Origin: Alphaproteobacteria bacterium
Lineage (GTDB): Bacteria; Pseudomonadota; Alphaproteobacteria; UBA9219
Reading direction: 5' to 3'
DNA: 5,979 nt
Assembly: GCA_028693775.1 (NCBI GenBank)
Contig: JAQUUS010000108.1
Coordinates: forward strand, 1-5,979
Under the pieces are notes generated by a model. That model had not been told where the DNA came from, did no database searches, and was given only the letters and a program-made list of their open reading frames with translations. Below are positions 5,099 through 5,979 of this stretch, one piece after another. A program made the translations under genes and the position numbers. Position 1 is the stretch's first letter; each line of letters begins with the position of its first letter.

Positions 5099-5979
5099 AT
5101 GTCCCACAAATTACTGCCTTTGTCCTTCTCTCTCTCCTCCCCCGCCTGGGTTCGCTCGGCGCGCAGGGGCGCTCTTGTCGCCGCCTTTGCCGTTTTTTTG
5201 CCCCTTCAGGCCGCTGAAGCCGCTTCGCGCCTCAAGGATATCGTTAACTTCGAGGGCGTTCGCGACAACATGCTTGTCGGCTACGGCCTTGTGGTCGGCC
5301 TTAACGGCACCGGCGACTCCCTTACCAACGCTCCGTTTACCGCGCGCAGCCTGATCGGCATGCTGGAGCGGCTCGGCATCAATTCAAGCTCCGATTTCTC
5401 GACCATCAAGACAAAAAATATTGCCGCCGTTATGGTTACGGCTACGCTCCCGCCCTTCTCGGCTCAGGGCTCCCGCGTCGATGTGGTCGTTTCGACCATG
5501 GGCGACGCAAAGAGCCTTCAGGGCGGCACGCTTCTTGTCACCCCCTTGCAGGGCGCGGACGGGGAAATTTATGCCGTCGCGCAAGGGTCCGTCGCCTCGG
5601 GCTTCAGCGCGAGCGGCGCGAGCGGCTCCAGCGTCACCAAGGGCGTTCCGACGTCAGGGCGTATTGCCGCTGGGGCTATTGTCGAACGCGAAATCAAGTT
5701 TCGCCTCTCGGATCTCAGCTCCATTCGCCTCTCTTTGCGCAATCCCGATTTTACCACTGCGAAGCGCGTTGCGGACGCTATCAACGGCTATACCAAGACG
5801 CCTGTGGCGGCGGCTCAGGATTCCGCGACCGTCAAGCTTTCCATTCCGGACGTCAAGCGTCCGGATCTCGTCGGCTTTATGACGGAGATCGAACAGCTTA
5901 AGATCGTTCCAGACGAAATCGCCCGCGTCGTTATCGACGAACAGTCAGGCATTATCGTCATGGGCGAAAGCGGTCGCAT
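5099..5979 (+). CDS. flgI: Flagellar P-ring protein FlgI (3' end beyond window)
   Basis: FlgI is exported to the periplasm by Sec and polymerises into the P-ring, the bushing of the flagellar rod in the peptidoglycan layer. The visible 293 residues are open to the window edge; the family is about 365-375 aa, so roughly the last fifth is missing. After a signal peptide with a longish n-region containing RR at 22-23, a hydrophobic core (about 24-36) and a likely AEA cleavage near residue 41, the mature protein begins ASRLKDIVNFEGVRDNMLVG. The classic YGLVVGLNGTGDS follows, then FTARSLIGMLERLGI, NIAAVMVTATLPPFSAQGSRVDV and GRIAAGAIVEREI. All of these are strongly conserved in FlgI. The ATG at 5099-5101 has GGAG 6 bases upstream; another ATG at 5094 is out of frame. 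No frameshift is seen. It is the divergent partner of fliX. Confidence 0.97.
   Translation, partial: MSHKLLPLSFSLSSPAWVRSARRGALVAAFAVFLPLQAAEAASRLKDIVNFEGVRDNMLVGYGLVVGLNGTGDSLTNAPFTARSLIGMLERLGINSSSDFSTIKTKNIAAVMVTATLPPFSAQGSRVDVVVSTMGDAKSLQGGTLLVTPLQGADGEIYAVAQGSVASGFSASGASGSSVTKGVPTSGRIAAGAIVEREIKFRLSDLSSIRLSLRNPDFTTAKRVADAINGYTKTPVAAAQDSATVKLSIPDVKRPDLVGFMTEIEQLKIVPDEIARVVIDEQSGIIVMGESGR

Overview
The window looks like a stretch of chromosome from a motile alphaproteobacterium. The strongest evidence is the right end: a gene for FliX, a flagellar assembly regulator known essentially from Alphaproteobacteria, lies divergent from flgI (flagellar P-ring protein), the arrangement known from Caulobacter. 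A glutathione S-transferase-fold protein whose C-terminal tail resembles the cell-division factor FzlA fits the same group. Most genes are GC-rich (about 60% in stretches counted by hand). No mobile element, CRISPR array, tRNA or rRNA was seen.

Layout from left to right. Positions 1-220 hold no confident gene: an almost pure purine tract with an 18-bp tandem repeat, a run of G-tracts able to form a G-quadruplex, then a good sigma-70 promoter and ribosome binding site. Next is a 138-aa protein of unknown function (221-637, +) with clearly lower GC than its neighbours. It converges on the GST-like gene (634-1320, -). A 78-bp divergent gap separates that from a family 25 glycosyltransferase (1399-2262, +). 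This converges on rimI (2259-2738, -), which overlaps the end of the upstream dnaQ (2717-3400, -). A 155-bp divergent gap leads to a family 9 glycosyltransferase of the heptosyltransferase type (3556-4506, +). It converges on fliX (4512-4931, -). A 167-bp regulatory region then leads to flgI (5099 to the window end, +, incomplete).

Functionally this is a mixed housekeeping neighbourhood. Two glycosyltransferases probably act on lipopolysaccharide or another surface glycan. DnaQ proofreads DNA replication and RimI acetylates protein N-termini. The GST-like protein may act in cell division. FliX and FlgI belong to flagellar assembly. The fliX/flgI gap is the best regulatory region: it carries a near-consensus sigma-54 (-24/-12) promoter for flgI, an inverted repeat overlapping its -24 element, and a sigma-70-like promoter for fliX on the other strand.

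No wholly new multi-gene system is evident. The points most worth a second look are the low-GC orphan gene with its purine/G-tract upstream region, the fliX-flgI control region, and the convergent gene pairs whose stop codons share bases.
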